DNA of 64,000 bases from Nonomuraea cavernae (lineage in GTDB: Bacteria > Actinomycetota > Actinomycetes > Streptosporangiales > Streptosporangiaceae), in NCBI RefSeq assembly GCF_014646355.1, contig NZ_BMNH01000001.1, positions 258,615-322,614 on the forward strand. The letters are read 5' to 3'. Every line of letters starts with the position of its first letter. The stretch's first letter is position 1. Below the pieces are notes generated by a model. It saw only the letters and a program-made list of their open reading frames with translations, was not told the origin of the DNA and did no database searches. Made by a program: the position numbers and the translations under genes. Of the stretch, positions 30,197-39,701 are shown in pieces.

Positions 30197-31708
30197 TCAG
30201 CCGTCGGCGCCGCCGGTGCGCGCCGGGTCACCGTAGCGGGCGCGGAGCGGGGCCTTGAGCAGCTTGCCCGCGGCGTTCCGGGGCAGTTCGGCGACGAACT
30301 CCAGGTACTTGGGGATCTTGTAGCGGGCCAGCCGGCCGTCCAGGTGCGCGAGCAGGTCGGCGGGCCGCGCCGTCGCGCCGGGCCGCAGCACGACCAGCGC
30401 CTTGCCGACCTCCCCCCACCTTTCGTCGGGCACGCCGATCACCGCGCACTCGGCCACCGCGGCGTGGCCGTACAGGGCGCTCTCCACCTCGGCGGGGTAG
30501 ACGTTCTCACCGCCAGAGATGATCATGTCTTTGATCCGATCGGAGATGCGGACGTACCCGTCCTCGTCGGCCACCCCGAGGTCTCCCGAGCGGAACCAGC
30601 CGTCGGGCGACAGCACCTTCGCGGTCTCCTCGGGGCGCCGCCAGTAGCCGGGCATCACGTTGGGGCCCCGCACGTACACCTCGCCGGGCTCGCCCGGAGC
30701 GGCGTCGGAGCCGTCGGGCGCGACCAGCCGGACGTCGGTGAAGAAGCACGGCACACCGGCCGAGCCCGCCTTGTCCGCCGCGTGCTCGGCCGCGAGGAAC
30801 AGCGCGCCGGGCGCCGTCTCGGTCATGCCGTAGCCCTGCAGGAGGGTCAGCCCACGCTCCTCGTACGACCTGATCAGCGGCATGGGCACAGGGGCGCCGC
30901 CGCAGAGCAGATGGCGCAGGCTGGACAGGTCGGCCGACGGCCAGCGCGGCGACCGCGCGAGGAAGCCGAACATCGACGGCACGCCGAACATCACGGTGAC
31001 CCGCTCGGTCTCGATCAGGTCGAAGACCCGCGCCACGTCGAAGGACGGTTCGAGGATCGCCCGGCCGCCCTTGAGCACGCTCGGGAGCAGCGTCTGGGCC
31101 AGGGCGGCGATGTGGAACAGCGGGGCGCTGATCAGCGTCACCTCGTCGTGCGCGAACGGCACGTCGACCAGCAGGTTGACCACGTTCCAGGTCAGGTTGG
31201 CGTGGGTGAGCACGGCCCCTTTGGGGTGCCCGGTGGTGCCCGAGGTGTACATGATCAGGCACGGGTCGTCGCGGTCCACCGGCTCGTCGATCGGGCCGGG
31301 GGCGCCCGAGGCCACCAGCCGCTCGTAGTCGCCGGCCGGGACGTGCCGGCCGGGGAGCCCGGAGCCGTCCTGTCCGTCGCCGAGCAGCACGATCGCCGCT
31401 CCGGCGTCCTCGACGACGAAGCTCAGCTCGGGCGCGGTCAGACGGTGGTTGAGCGGGACGAACACCGCCCCCAGCAGCCCCGCGGCGAAGAAGGTCTCGA
31501 CCAGGGCCGGATGGTTGACTCCCAGGTACGCGACCCGGTCGCCGCGCCGCACGCCGAGACCGCGCAGCGCGTGGGCGAGCCGATCGGTTCTGGTCCGCAG
31601 GTCGCGGTAGGTCCGGTGGTCTCCCCGGTGGCTCAGCGCCACCCGGTCCGGCGTCATCCGCGCCCGGCGCGCCGGCCACGAGCCGAGCCCCTGGTTGCGC
31701 ATCGGCAC
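30197..31708 (-). CDS. Acyl-CoA synthetase (AMP-forming ligase)
   Basis: The 503-residue protein shows ANL-superfamily motifs. These are the P-loop CLIMYTSGTTGHPKGAVLTH, then LLQGYGMTETAPGALFL, GWFRSGDLGVADEDGYVRI (hinge with the GD...Y/R adenylation motif) and the C-terminal catalytic lysine in LPRNAAGKLLKAPLR. It activates a carboxylic acid to its CoA thioester. AAGGAG lies 5 bases before the ATG. Placement after a PaaX-type repressor, and opposite an amide/amino-acid-type ABC importer, suggests that its substrate is imported by that system. Confidence 0.93.
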   Translation of the reverse strand: MPMRNQGLGSWPARRARMTPDRVALSHRGDHRTYRDLRTRTDRLAHALRGLGVRRGDRVAYLGVNHPALVETFFAAGLLGAVFVPLNHRLTAPELSFVVEDAGAAIVLLGDGQDGSGLPGRHVPAGDYERLVASGAPGPIDEPVDRDDPCLIMYTSGTTGHPKGAVLTHANLTWNVVNLLVDVPFAHDEVTLISAPLFHIAALAQTLLPSVLKGGRAILEPSFDVARVFDLIETERVTVMFGVPSMFGFLARSPRWPSADLSSLRHLLCGGAPVPMPLIRSYEERGLTLLQGYGMTETAPGALFLAAEHAADKAGSAGVPCFFTDVRLVAPDGSDAAPGEPGEVYVRGPNVMPGYWRRPEETAKVLSPDGWFRSGDLGVADEDGYVRISDRIKDMIISGGENVYPAEVESALYGHAAVAECAVIGVPDERWGEVGKALVVLRPGATARPADLLAHLDGRLARYKIPKYLEFVAELPRNAAGKLLKAPLRARYGDPARTGGADG

Positions 31709-31774
31709 TCCTTGACGGTCAGGTCGACGGTCAGATCGGTCCCGCCCTCAAGTTAGGCCAGTGTGCAACGGCTG

Positions 31775-32611
31775 TCACTGATCTGCCCAACTTTGCGCGT
31801 CAGGCACCGTGTCGAGGATCGCGCTCGCGACCGCCTCCGCCTCCGGCCGGAACCTCTCGTGCAGCGCGTGGCAGACGCGCTGGGCCTGCTGGGCCGGCCA
31901 GTCGCCGGGCAGGTGGCGCAGCGGCAGCCGCGGATCGGTCCGGATGATCTGCAACCACTCGGTCAGCAGCACCAGCGAGCGGGCCAGGTCGTCGGGCGCC
32001 TCCGGCATCGGGTCCGGCCGGTCCCACCGGTGCAGGAACGCCTGGTAGCGCCGCCCCAGCCCGGCCAGGTCGTAGGCGTCGGCGACGAGCGCCCGCATGT
32101 CGGTGGGCGATCGGGGCTCGGCCGCGAAGACGCGCACGTTGGCGCCCAGGTCGTCGATCACCCGGGTGACGTCGACCTCGCCTGGAGCGATCCACAGTCC
32201 GTTCCGCAACGGGCCGAACCCGGCCCAGGTCAGCCGCGCGCGCAGCTCGTGCCGCTGGCGCTGCCAGGACTCGGGCAGGGAGAAGCCGATCAGCGTCCAC
32301 CGGTCGTCGCCGTCGTCGTTGACCACCCCGCTGCCCCAGATGCGCCGCCCGCCGTCCCTGAGCACCTGGGCGCTCACCGGGGTCAGGCCGAAGTACATGC
32401 GGCGACCGGCCCGCTGGCGGCGCAACAGCCCGCGGCGAACCATCCGCGTCAACGTGGAGCGGGTCGCCTCCTTCGAGATCCCCACCCTGGCGAACGCGTC
32501 GATGAAGCTGCCCGAGAACACGCAGATGTCATTGCCGTGGACGTGGTCGCCGAGGAAGGTGAGCATCACCGACTGGGGGCGCACTCCGCCGTCCCGGCCT
32601 GGTCCGGTCAC
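31775..32611 (-). CDS. PaaX family transcriptional repressor
   Basis: I take GTG 32611 as start because AGGAG lies 6 bases upstream; a TTG at 32632 is a weaker choice. The 278-residue product has RPQSVMLTFLGDHVHG, a winged helix VGISKEATRSTLTRMVRRGL, the central PaaX domain (WGSGVVNDDGDDRWTLIGFS) and the C-terminal extension starting near DAYDLAGLGRRYQAFL. PaaX repressors respond to aryl- or acyl-CoA, which fits the acyl-CoA synthetase downstream. Divergent from livK across a palindromic promoter. Confidence 0.9.
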   Translation of the reverse strand: MTGPGRDGGVRPQSVMLTFLGDHVHGNDICVFSGSFIDAFARVGISKEATRSTLTRMVRRGLLRRQRAGRRMYFGLTPVSAQVLRDGGRRIWGSGVVNDDGDDRWTLIGFSLPESWQRQRHELRARLTWAGFGPLRNGLWIAPGEVDVTRVIDDLGANVRVFAAEPRSPTDMRALVADAYDLAGLGRRYQAFLHRWDRPDPMPEAPDDLARSLVLLTEWLQIIRTDPRLPLRHLPGDWPAQQAQRVCHALHERFRPEAEAVASAILDTVPDAQSWADQ

Positions 32612-32646
32612 GTCCGTCTCCTGCCCCAGCAAGGTTGGGCATTCTC

Positions 32647-32675
32647 TTGACAGCTGTAATGTACCTGCCTACATT
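32647..32675 (+). promoter_or_regulatory. Near-consensus promoter of the livK operon with embedded operator palindrome
   Basis: TTGACA (32647-32652) and TACATT (32670-32675) are separated by exactly 17 bp, close to the housekeeping consensus. AATGTA at 32658-32663 is the exact complement of TACATT, giving the palindrome AATGTA-CCTGCC-TACATT over the -10 and spacer. A repressor dimer on it would block this promoter, and the gap is shared with paaX, making PaaX the likely ligand-responsive regulator. Confidence 0.8.
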
Positions 32676-32705
32676 CAGGGCCTCATCGCGGTCCCGGAGG
32701 TCCAG

Positions 32706-33893
32706 ATGCGCCGGTTACTCCCGTCCCTGGCCTGTCTCCTTCTCGCCGTCACCGCGTGCGGCGGCGGCGCGAGCGGCGGATCCGGCGCCGGCGACCCGAT
32801 CAGAGTGGGCCTCATCGTCTCCCTGACCGGCAACTACACGCCGCTCGGCAGCGAGGACAAGAAGGCCGTCGAGCTGGCCGTCGAGCAGGTCAACGCCCAG
32901 GGCGGGCTGCACGGCCGCAAGATCGAGCTGGTCACCCGTGACGACAAGACCGCGCCCGACCAGGGCATCGTGGCCTACAACCAGATCAAGGGCGAGATCG
33001 ACGCGCTCATCGGGCCGGTCTTCTCCAACGCGGCGCTGGCCATCGAGCCGCTGGCGCAGCGCGACAAGATGCCCTACCTGTCGCTCGCGCCGGCCCAGGA
33101 GCAGGTCGAGCCGATCAAGTCGTACGTCTTCGTCACGCCGGCCCTGTCCAGCATGTACGCCGAGCGCTACCTGCAGTACATCCAGGCCATCGGCGTCAAG
33201 ACGGTAGCCGTGGCCTGGGACTCCAAGAGCGCCTACTCGGTGTCCGGGCACAAGGCGATGGTCGCGCTCGCCCCGAAGTACGACGTGAAGATCGCCGTGG
33301 ACGAGCCGTACGAGACCACGACCTCCGACTTCAGCGCGATCTTCACGCACGTCCGCGAGTCGAGCGCCGAGGCGCTGGTCTTCTGGGGCTCGGGCGCGCC
33401 CGGCGTCACCGCCGCCAAGCAGTACACGGCCTCCGGGCTGAAGGTGCCGTTGTTCCTGACCGCGTCCCAGGCCAGCAAGCTCTGGCTGGAGCCGATGGGC
33501 GCCGCCGCCGAGGGCATGACCGTGCAGAGCGCGATCGGCGTCGTGGGCGAGCACCTGCCCGACGGGCGGCAGAAGCAGATCATCGAGCAGATGGCCAAGC
33601 CCTACCAGGAGAAGCACGGCTATCCGCCGCCGCAGTTCGCGCAGGACGGCTACAGCGCCTGCCTGCTGCTGTTCGAGGCGATCAGGAAGGCCGGCGGCAC
33701 CGACCAGCCCAAGATCCAGCAGGCGCTGGAGACCATGGACCTGGTCACCCCGAACGGCCGGTTCCGCTACTCCCCCACCGACCACTCCGGGCTGTCCCCC
33801 GAGTTCATCTCGGTCAACACGGTCAAGAACGGCCAGTTCGTCCCCACGGAGTGGGCCAGGACACAGCTCGCCAAGACCGTCGGCGCGGGGTAG
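32706..33893 (+). CDS. Branched-chain amino acid/amide-type ABC transporter substrate-binding lipoprotein
   Basis: From ATG 32706 (GGAGG 5 bases upstream) the 395-residue protein begins with a lipoprotein signal (LLLAVTAC, cysteine near residue 19). It continues as a periplasmic-binding-protein type I fold: IRVGLIVSLTGNYTPLG, then KKAVELAVEQVNAQGGLHGR and LIGPVFSNAALAIEPLAQ, typical of LivK/AmiC-like binders. It is first gene of the livKGFHM-type operon. The ligand may be an aromatic or other carboxylic acid rather than leucine, given the PaaX and acyl-CoA synthetase neighbours. Confidence 0.92.
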   Translation: MRRLLPSLACLLLAVTACGGGASGGSGAGDPIRVGLIVSLTGNYTPLGSEDKKAVELAVEQVNAQGGLHGRKIELVTRDDKTAPDQGIVAYNQIKGEIDALIGPVFSNAALAIEPLAQRDKMPYLSLAPAQEQVEPIKSYVFVTPALSSMYAERYLQYIQAIGVKTVAVAWDSKSAYSVSGHKAMVALAPKYDVKIAVDEPYETTTSDFSAIFTHVRESSAEALVFWGSGAPGVTAAKQYTASGLKVPLFLTASQASKLWLEPMGAAAEGMTVQSAIGVVGEHLPDGRQKQIIEQMAKPYQEKHGYPPPQFAQDGYSACLLLFEAIRKAGGTDQPKIQQALETMDLVTPNGRFRYSPTDHSGLSPEFISVNTVKNGQFVPTEWARTQLAKTVGAG

Positions 33894-33895
33894 CC

Positions 33896-34651
33896 GTGCT
33901 CGCGGTCACCGGGATCTCGCGCTCCTTCGGTGGTGTCTACGCCGTGCGTGACGTCACTCTCGCCGTCGGCGAGGGCGAGGTGTGCGGTGTCATCGGGCCC
34001 AACGGGGCCGGCAAGTCCACCCTGTTCAACCTGATCACCGGCCATCTGGCGGCCGACCGGGGCGGCGTCTCCTTTCTCGGCCGGCCGGTCGAACGGCTCG
34101 CGCCGCACCGGCGGGCCCGGCTCGGCATGGCCATCGTCTTCCAGGGCGCCCGCGTCTTCCGCGGCATGACGGTCCGGGAGAACGTCATGGTGGGGATGCA
34201 CGGCCGCACCCGGGCCGGCTTCGTCTCGGCGGCGCTGCGGCTGCCCCGGCACCGCCGCGACGAGCGGGAGATCGCCCGCGAGGCCGGTCTCGCGCTGGAC
34301 CGCGTGGGCCTGGCCGAGTGGGCCGACCGGCCCGCGGACCGGCTGCCGATGGGCCAGCAGCGCGCCCTGCAGCTCGCCCGCGCCCTGTGCGCGCGGCCCC
34401 GGCTGCTGCTGCTCGACGAGCCCGCCTCCGGCCTGCGCGCGGGCGAGCGCGAGCGGCTCGCGACCCTGGTCGAGGAGCTGCGCGCGAGCGGGCTGACGAT
34501 CCTGCTCATCGAGCACGACGTCGGCTTCGTGACCCGGCTCGCCGACCGCGCCGTCGTCCTCGACCTCGGGCAGGTCATCGCCGACGGGCCGCCCGCCGAG
34601 GTGCGCGCGGACCCGCTCGTCCTCGCCGCCTACCTCGGGCAGGCGTCATGA
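33896..34651 (+). CDS. ABC transporter ATP-binding protein, LivG type
   Basis: Starts at GTG 33896, two bases after the substrate-binding gene, giving 251 residues. Walker A is GPNGAGKST, Walker B LLLLDEPASGL and the H-loop LLIEHDVGFV. The signature segment reads LPMGQQRALQLARAL, so the usual LSGGQ is altered to LPMGQ, which is uncommon. It overlaps the next gene (ATGA). Confidence 0.93.
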   Translation: MLAVTGISRSFGGVYAVRDVTLAVGEGEVCGVIGPNGAGKSTLFNLITGHLAADRGGVSFLGRPVERLAPHRRARLGMAIVFQGARVFRGMTVRENVMVGMHGRTRAGFVSAALRLPRHRRDEREIAREAGLALDRVGLAEWADRPADRLPMGQQRALQLARALCARPRLLLLDEPASGLRAGERERLATLVEELRASGLTILLIEHDVGFVTRLADRAVVLDLGQVIADGPPAEVRADPLVLAAYLGQAS

Positions 34652-35307
34652 TCGACGTCACCGGCCTGGTCGTCTCGTACGGCTCCGCCACCGCCCTCGA
34701 CCACGTCACCCTCTCGATCCGGCCGGGCGAGATGGTCGCCCTGCTCGGCCCCAACGGAGCGGGCAAGTCGACGCTGGCCAACACCCTGGCCGGCCTCCTC
34801 ACCCCGGCCTCGGGCACCGTGACCGTACACGGCCGGCTGGCGCTCATCCCGGAGGGCCGCCAGCTGTTCCCCGACCTGTCGGTCGCCGACAACCTGGCCC
34901 TGGGCGGCTGGCGCTCCGGGCAGCGCGACCCGGCCCCGGTCTACACGCTGCTGCCGCGCCTGGCCGAGCTGGCCCCCAGGCGCGCGGGCGTGCTGTCGGG
35001 CGGCGAGCAGCAGATGGTGGCCTTCGGCCGGGCCCTGATGTCGCATCCCGACGTGCTCGTCGTCGACGAGCTGTCCCTCGGGCTCGCCCCCAACGTCACC
35101 TCCGGCCTGGCCCGGCACCTGGTCGAGCTGAACCGGGAACGGGGCCTGACCGTGCTGCTCATCGAGCAGAACGCGCGCCTCGCCTTCGAGCTGTGCGAGC
35201 GGGCGTACGTGCTGGAGTCGGGGCGGCTGGTGGCCGAGGGCGACTGCGCCGACCTGGCCGGCGACCCGCGGGTGGCGGGCGCCTACCTCGGCGGTGCCAT
35301 CACGTGA
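34648..35307 (+). CDS. ABC transporter ATP-binding protein, LivF type
   Basis: The 219-residue protein is coupled to its neighbours by ATGA and GTGA overlaps. It has Walker A GPNGAGKST, the LivF-typical LALIPEGRQLFPDLSVADNL, an intact signature LSGGEQQM, and Walker B VLVVDELSLGLAP. It pairs with the LivG-type subunit to power the importer. Confidence 0.95.
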   Translation: MIDVTGLVVSYGSATALDHVTLSIRPGEMVALLGPNGAGKSTLANTLAGLLTPASGTVTVHGRLALIPEGRQLFPDLSVADNLALGGWRSGQRDPAPVYTLLPRLAELAPRRAGVLSGGEQQMVAFGRALMSHPDVLVVDELSLGLAPNVTSGLARHLVELNRERGLTVLLIEQNARLAFELCERAYVLESGRLVAEGDCADLAGDPRVAGAYLGGAIT

Positions 35308-36164
35308 GCGCCTTCCTCGGCTACCTGCTGAACGGCCTGGCCGTCGGGTGCGCGATCGCGCTCATCGCCAGCGGGCTGGTCGCCGTCCACCGGGTCACCG
35401 GCGTGGTCAACTTCGCCCAGGGCACCTTCGCCGTGGTCGCCGGGCTCTGCGTCTCCTCGCTGCTCGGGCTCGGGCTGCCGCACGGGCTCAGCGAGGTCGC
35501 CGCCGTGCTGGTCGCGGCGCTGGCCGGCCTGCTGACCGGTCTCGCGGCCATCGGCCGGCCGGGCACCACGCCGCTGTCGTCGCTCATCGTCACGCTCGGC
35601 GTGGGCGTCCTCGCGTACGCCGTGGAGATCGTGCTGTGGGGCGACCAGCCGCGCTCGGCCCCCGGCCTGGCCGGCTCGGTGACCGTCGCCGGCGCCCGGA
35701 TCCAGACGCAGCACCTGCTCGTCATCGCCGTCACCGCGGTGACGTTCGTCCTGCTCGCCCTCTTCTTCGGCCGCACCTACCTGGGCAAGGCGCTGACCGC
35801 GTGCGCCTCCAACCCGTACGCCGCCCGGGTGGTCGGTCTCGACGTGCGGCGGCTGGGGCTGCTGGCCTTCGCGCTGGGCGGGCTGCTCGGCGGCATCGCC
35901 GGGGTGCTGGTCACGCCGCTGCGGCCGATCTCCTTCGACACCGACGTCACGCTGATCGTCAACGGATTCGCCGCCGCCGTCTTCGGCGGGCTCACCCGGC
36001 CGGTCGTCGCGCTCGCCGGCGCGCTGCTGCTCGGCGTCGCCGAGACCATGGCCGCCGGTTACGGCTACGGGGCGCACCAGCTGGAGGTGGCGCTGGGCCT
36101 GATGCTGGTCGTCATGATCGTACGGGCCGGTCGCCGTTCGACCATCCACCAGGAGGCCGTGTGA
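35304..36164 (+). CDS. ABC transporter permease, LivH type
   Basis: This 286-residue membrane protein starts at GTG 35304 within the previous stop. It shows the LivH features GLAVGCAIALIASGLVAVHR, GVVNFAQGTFAVVAG and, towards the end, FAAAVFGGLTRPVVALAGAL. About eight hydrophobic segments. The next gene overlaps by GTGA. Confidence 0.93.
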   Translation: MSAFLGYLLNGLAVGCAIALIASGLVAVHRVTGVVNFAQGTFAVVAGLCVSSLLGLGLPHGLSEVAAVLVAALAGLLTGLAAIGRPGTTPLSSLIVTLGVGVLAYAVEIVLWGDQPRSAPGLAGSVTVAGARIQTQHLLVIAVTAVTFVLLALFFGRTYLGKALTACASNPYAARVVGLDVRRLGLLAFALGGLLGGIAGVLVTPLRPISFDTDVTLIVNGFAAAVFGGLTRPVVALAGALLLGVAETMAAGYGYGAHQLEVALGLMLVVMIVRAGRRSTIHQEAV

Positions 36165-37183
36165 GCCGTCCGCCTGTGGGGACGCTGATCGGGCTGCCGG
36201 TCGCCGCGGTGACACTCGCCCTGCCCGCGGTGCTCGACGACAGCGCGCTGGCCGTCTACATCCTGCTCGGCCTCGCCGCGATGGTCACGGTCGGGGTGTC
36301 GCTGCTGATGGGCTACGCCGGCCAGGTCTCGCTCGGCCAGGGCGCCTTCTACGCCATCGGCGCCTACACCGCCGCCCTGCTCAGCCTGGGCGGCGTCCCG
36401 CCGCCGGTCGGTCTGGTCGCGGCCCCGGTCGTGGCCGCGGTGTTCGCCGTCGTGATCGGCACGCCGCTGCTCCGGCTGCGCGGTCACCACCTCGCCTTCG
36501 CGACGCTGGCCATGCAGCTGATCCTGCTCTCCCTCGCGGGGCAGCTCGACTTCACCGGCGGCGACATCGGGTTGCAGGCCATCCCGCAGTTCGGCGTCGG
36601 CTCGTTCGAGATGGGCGGCGCGGCCGCGTACGCCTATCTGACCTGGGGCGGGCTCGCGCTGGTGATGCTGGTGACGCACAACGTGATCACCTCACGACCC
36701 GGCCGCGCGCTGCGGGCCCTGGCGACCAGTGAGACGGCCGCCGCCTCCTCCGGCATCCCGGTCGGCCGCTACAAGCTGACCGTGTTCGCCCTGTCGGCCG
36801 CCTTCGCCGGGCTGGCCGGCGGCATCTACTGCTTCTACACCGGCTACGTCGCGCCGGGCTCCTTCCCGGTGCTCATCTCGATCCAGTACATCGTGATGGC
36901 CGTCGTCGGCGGGCTCGGCACGATCTGGGGGGCCGTCGTCGGGGCGACCGCGATCACCCTGCTGCTGCAGGGCCTCAACACCCTCGCCACCGTGCCGGGG
37001 ATGCCGACGTACGCGCCGAGCGTGCTGTCGTACGCGGTCTACGCGCTCGTCCTCATCGTCGTCGTCCTCTTCCTGCCCCAGGGGCTGCTGCCCGCCGTCA
37101 CCGGCCGCCTGGCCGCCCGGCGTGACCGGACCCGGCAGCCGCTGACAGAGGAACGGGACGGCTCTGCTGCCGAGTCCCGCTGA
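36161..37183 (+). CDS. ABC transporter permease, LivM type
   Basis: The 340-residue membrane protein has the LivM signature YAGQVSLGQGAFYAIGAYTA and later FALSAAFAGLAGGIYCFYTG and VVGGLGTIWGAVVGA. It is the last gene of the operon. A GC-rich inverted repeat (CGCCGG/CCGGCG, 37225-37245) follows the stop by about 40 bases and may end the transcript. Confidence 0.93.
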   Translation: MSRPPVGTLIGLPVAAVTLALPAVLDDSALAVYILLGLAAMVTVGVSLLMGYAGQVSLGQGAFYAIGAYTAALLSLGGVPPPVGLVAAPVVAAVFAVVIGTPLLRLRGHHLAFATLAMQLILLSLAGQLDFTGGDIGLQAIPQFGVGSFEMGGAAAYAYLTWGGLALVMLVTHNVITSRPGRALRALATSETAAASSGIPVGRYKLTVFALSAAFAGLAGGIYCFYTGYVAPGSFPVLISIQYIVMAVVGGLGTIWGAVVGATAITLLLQGLNTLATVPGMPTYAPSVLSYAVYALVLIVVVLFLPQGLLPAVTGRLAARRDRTRQPLTEERDGSAAESR

Positions 37184-37527
37184 CGGGGCTGCCGGAACCT
37201 TTGCCGGATCTTTCCGAAGTCGCCCGCCGGACCACCCGGCCGGCGGCCCGCGTCGGAGGCACGCGCGTGGGGCATGCGCGTGGGGCACGCACGCGGTGTG
37301 GCTGTTACCCGACCTGGTCGGGGCCTACCTCTCAAGACGGTGAAAACCTGACCAGAAGGGAACGTCCCCCTCCGTGGCGACGCGCCCACGGACAGGCATA
37401 GCGCCTGGTGGACGGGGGTAATCCCCGCATACGGCAGGTCGCCGGTCAGAGGGCCGGGACAGCCGCTTCAGGACGGCACACGGCCGGCGATCGCGACACC
37501 CGCCACCGCGGCGGAAGGAGTTTCCCG
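37184..37527. other. 344-bp intergenic stretch between livM and ctaD
   Basis: No convincing gene. It holds a weak hairpin at 37225-37245, two imperfect direct copies of GCGCGTGGGGCAxGC (about 37261-37290), and a small hairpin GGGG-TAAT-CCCC near 37414-37425. The promoter of ctaD must lie here, but I cannot place it. Confidence 0.5.
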
Positions 37528-39222
37528 GTGACCATCTACGAGCCGCTGGCCGACGAACCGCCGATCTCACCGGCCCCGCCCAGGACGAGCAAGGGCAGGA
37601 TGATCGCCGCCTGGCTGTCGACCACCGACCACAAGGTCATCGGATACCTCTACCTGATCACCTCCTACGTCTTCTTCCTCGTCGGCGGCATCATGGCGAT
37701 GGTCATCAGGGCCGAGCTGGCCCGACCGGAGCTGCAACTGGTCAGCCAGCAGGTCTACAACCAGCTGTTCACCATGCACGGCGCGATCATGCTGCTGTTG
37801 TTCGCCACCCCGCTGTTCGCCGGATTCGCCAACGTGCTGATGCCGCTGCAGATCGGCGCCCCGGACGTGGCCTTCCCCCGGCTGAACGCGGTCAGCTACT
37901 GGCTGTTCCTGTTCGGCGGGCTGATCGCGTTGTCCGGCTTCTTCACCAACGGCGGCGCCGCCGACTTCGGCTGGACCGCGTACACACCGCTGTCGCACAA
38001 GGTCTTCACCCCCGGGACGGGCGGCGATCTGTGGATCATGGGACTGGCGCTGGCCGGCCTGGGCACGATCCTCGGCTCGGTCAACTTCATCACCACGATC
38101 CTCGGGATGCGCGCGCCCGGCATGACGATGTTCCGGATGCCGCTCTTCACCTGGAACGTGCTGCTGACCGGCATGCTCGTGCTGATGGCGTTCCCGGTGC
38201 TGTCGGCCGCGTTGCTGGTGCTCGAGCTCGACCGCAGGATCGGCACCCACGTCTTCGACGCGGCCAACGGCGGGGCGATGATCTGGCAGCACCTGTTCTG
38301 GTTCTTCGGCCATCCCGAGGTCTACATCATCGCGCTGCCGTTCTTCGGCATCATCTCCGAGATCGTCCCGGTGTTCTCCCGCAAGCCGCTGTTCGGCTAC
38401 GTCGGTCTCGTCGGCGCCACGATCGCCATCGCGGGCCTGTCGATGACCGTCTGGGCGCACCACATGTTCGGCACCGGGCAGGTGCTGCTGCCGTTCTTCT
38501 CGTTCATGACGTTCCTGATCGCGGTGCCCACGGGTGTGAAGTTCTTCAACTGGATCGGCACCATGTGGCGCGGCTATCTGTCCTTCGAGTCACCGATGCT
38601 GTTCACGGTCGGCTTCCTGGTGACGTTCCTGCTCGGCGGCCTGACGGGGGTGATCCTGGCCTCGCCGCCCCTCGACTTCCAGGTCACCGACACCTACTTC
38701 GTGGTGGCCCACTTCCACTACGTGGTCTTCGGCACCGTGGTGTTCGCGATGTACGCCGGGTTCTACTTCTGGTGGCCCAAGATGACCGGCAAGATGCTCA
38801 ACGACACGCTGGGCAAGATCCAGTTCTGGATGCTGTTCATCGGCTTCCACACGACCTTCCTGGTCCAGCACTGGCTCGGCGTGATCGGCATGCCGCGCCG
38901 CTACGCCGACTACAGCGCGATCGACGGGTTCACCACGCTCAACGAGATCTCGTCGCTGGGCGCCTTCCTGCTCGGCCTCTCCACGCTGCCGTTCCTCTAC
39001 AACGTCTGGCACACCGCGCGCCACGCGCCCAAAGTGAAGGTGGACGACCCGTGGGGGTTCGCCAACTCACTGGAGTGGGCCACCTCCTGCCCACCGCCCC
39101 GGCACAACTTCACCTCGATGCCGCCCATCCGCTCCGAGCGACCCGCCTTCGACCTACGCCATCCGCACGGCGACCCCAGCACGCAGCTCACCGTGGCACC
39201 CGCGAGGAGGTACCGGCCTTGA
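37528..39222 (+). CDS. ctaD: Cytochrome c oxidase subunit I (aa3 type)
   Basis: GTG 37528 follows GGAAGGAG by 7-8 bases, giving 564 residues with 12 membrane helices. Haem and copper ligands are visible: [14 protein letters not shown] (haem a His), [19 protein letters not shown] (CuB His and the cross-linking Tyr), [10 protein letters not shown] (two CuB His) and [11 protein letters not shown] (haem a3 and a His). The gene stands alone without subunits II, III or the bc complex, so it is probably a second copy of ctaD. It might also be an isozyme used under particular growth states. Confidence 0.95.
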   Translation: MTIYEPLADEPPISPAPPRTSKGRMIAAWLSTTDHKVIGYLYLITSYVFFLVGGIMAMVIRAELARPELQLVSQQVYNQLFTMHGAIMLLLFATPLFAGFANVLMPLQIGAPDVAFPRLNAVSYWLFLFGGLIALSGFFTNGGAADFGWTAYTPLSHKVFTPGTGGDLWIMGLALAGLGTILGSVNFITTILGMRAPGMTMFRMPLFTWNVLLTGMLVLMAFPVLSAALLVLELDRRIGTHVFDAANGGAMIWQHLFWFFGHPEVYIIALPFFGIISEIVPVFSRKPLFGYVGLVGATIAIAGLSMTVWAHHMFGTGQVLLPFFSFMTFLIAVPTGVKFFNWIGTMWRGYLSFESPMLFTVGFLVTFLLGGLTGVILASPPLDFQVTDTYFVVAHFHYVVFGTVVFAMYAGFYFWWPKMTGKMLNDTLGKIQFWMLFIGFHTTFLVQHWLGVIGMPRRYADYSAIDGFTTLNEISSLGAFLLGLSTLPFLYNVWHTARHAPKVKVDDPWGFANSLEWATSCPPPRHNFTSMPPIRSERPAFDLRHPHGDPSTQLTVAPARRYRP

Positions 39223-39292
39223 AGCCCTGGTTCCCACCGCCGCCCGCGACCGGCCGGCACGCGCGCCCGGGTCTCCGGAAGGGACCCGGACC

Positions 39293-39619
39293 ATGAGTTT
39301 GTCGCACCGGGAGCGGCGGATCCTGGCCGAGATCGAGCTGGGCCTGCGTGAGTGCGACCAGGCCTTCGCCCGCCGCATCGACGCGCTCAACGCGGCCGCC
39401 GAGGAGGGCCCGCGCCGGTTCTCCTCGCACGTGAGCGGGATGGAGATGGTCTGCGTGCTCATCGCCGCGCTCCTGCTGGCCGTGCTGCCGGTGATCGTGG
39501 TGCTGCACGCCGGTCGCGCCTGTCCCACGCCCGCTCGTACGGGCAGCTCCAGCAGCGGAGCCCCGTACCCGGCGCCCAACCCACCACCGGCCTCGGCCCG
39601 TTCGGACAGCTGCCGGTGA
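39293..39619 (+). CDS. DUF3040 family small membrane protein
   Basis: The 108-residue protein begins MSLSHRERRILAEIELGL, which is the DUF3040 signature (actinobacterial). It has one clear hydrophobic segment (MVCVLIAALLLAVLPVIVVL) and a Pro/Ser-rich tail. Function is unknown. It lies 70 bases after ctaD. Confidence 0.85.
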   Translation: MSLSHRERRILAEIELGLRECDQAFARRIDALNAAAEEGPRRFSSHVSGMEMVCVLIAALLLAVLPVIVVLHAGRACPTPARTGSSSSGAPYPAPNPPPASARSDSCR

Positions 39620-39701
39620 GCACACCTGCCGTCAGCGCCACTCGGACAGATGCGGGTGAACGCCCGCCGTCAGCCCGCCGGACGGTTGCCGACGCCCGGC
39701 C

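Noticed and set aside
39219-39296. 25-codon frame overlapping the ctaD stop
   Set aside because: Proline- and arginine-rich with no family signature; too short to support.
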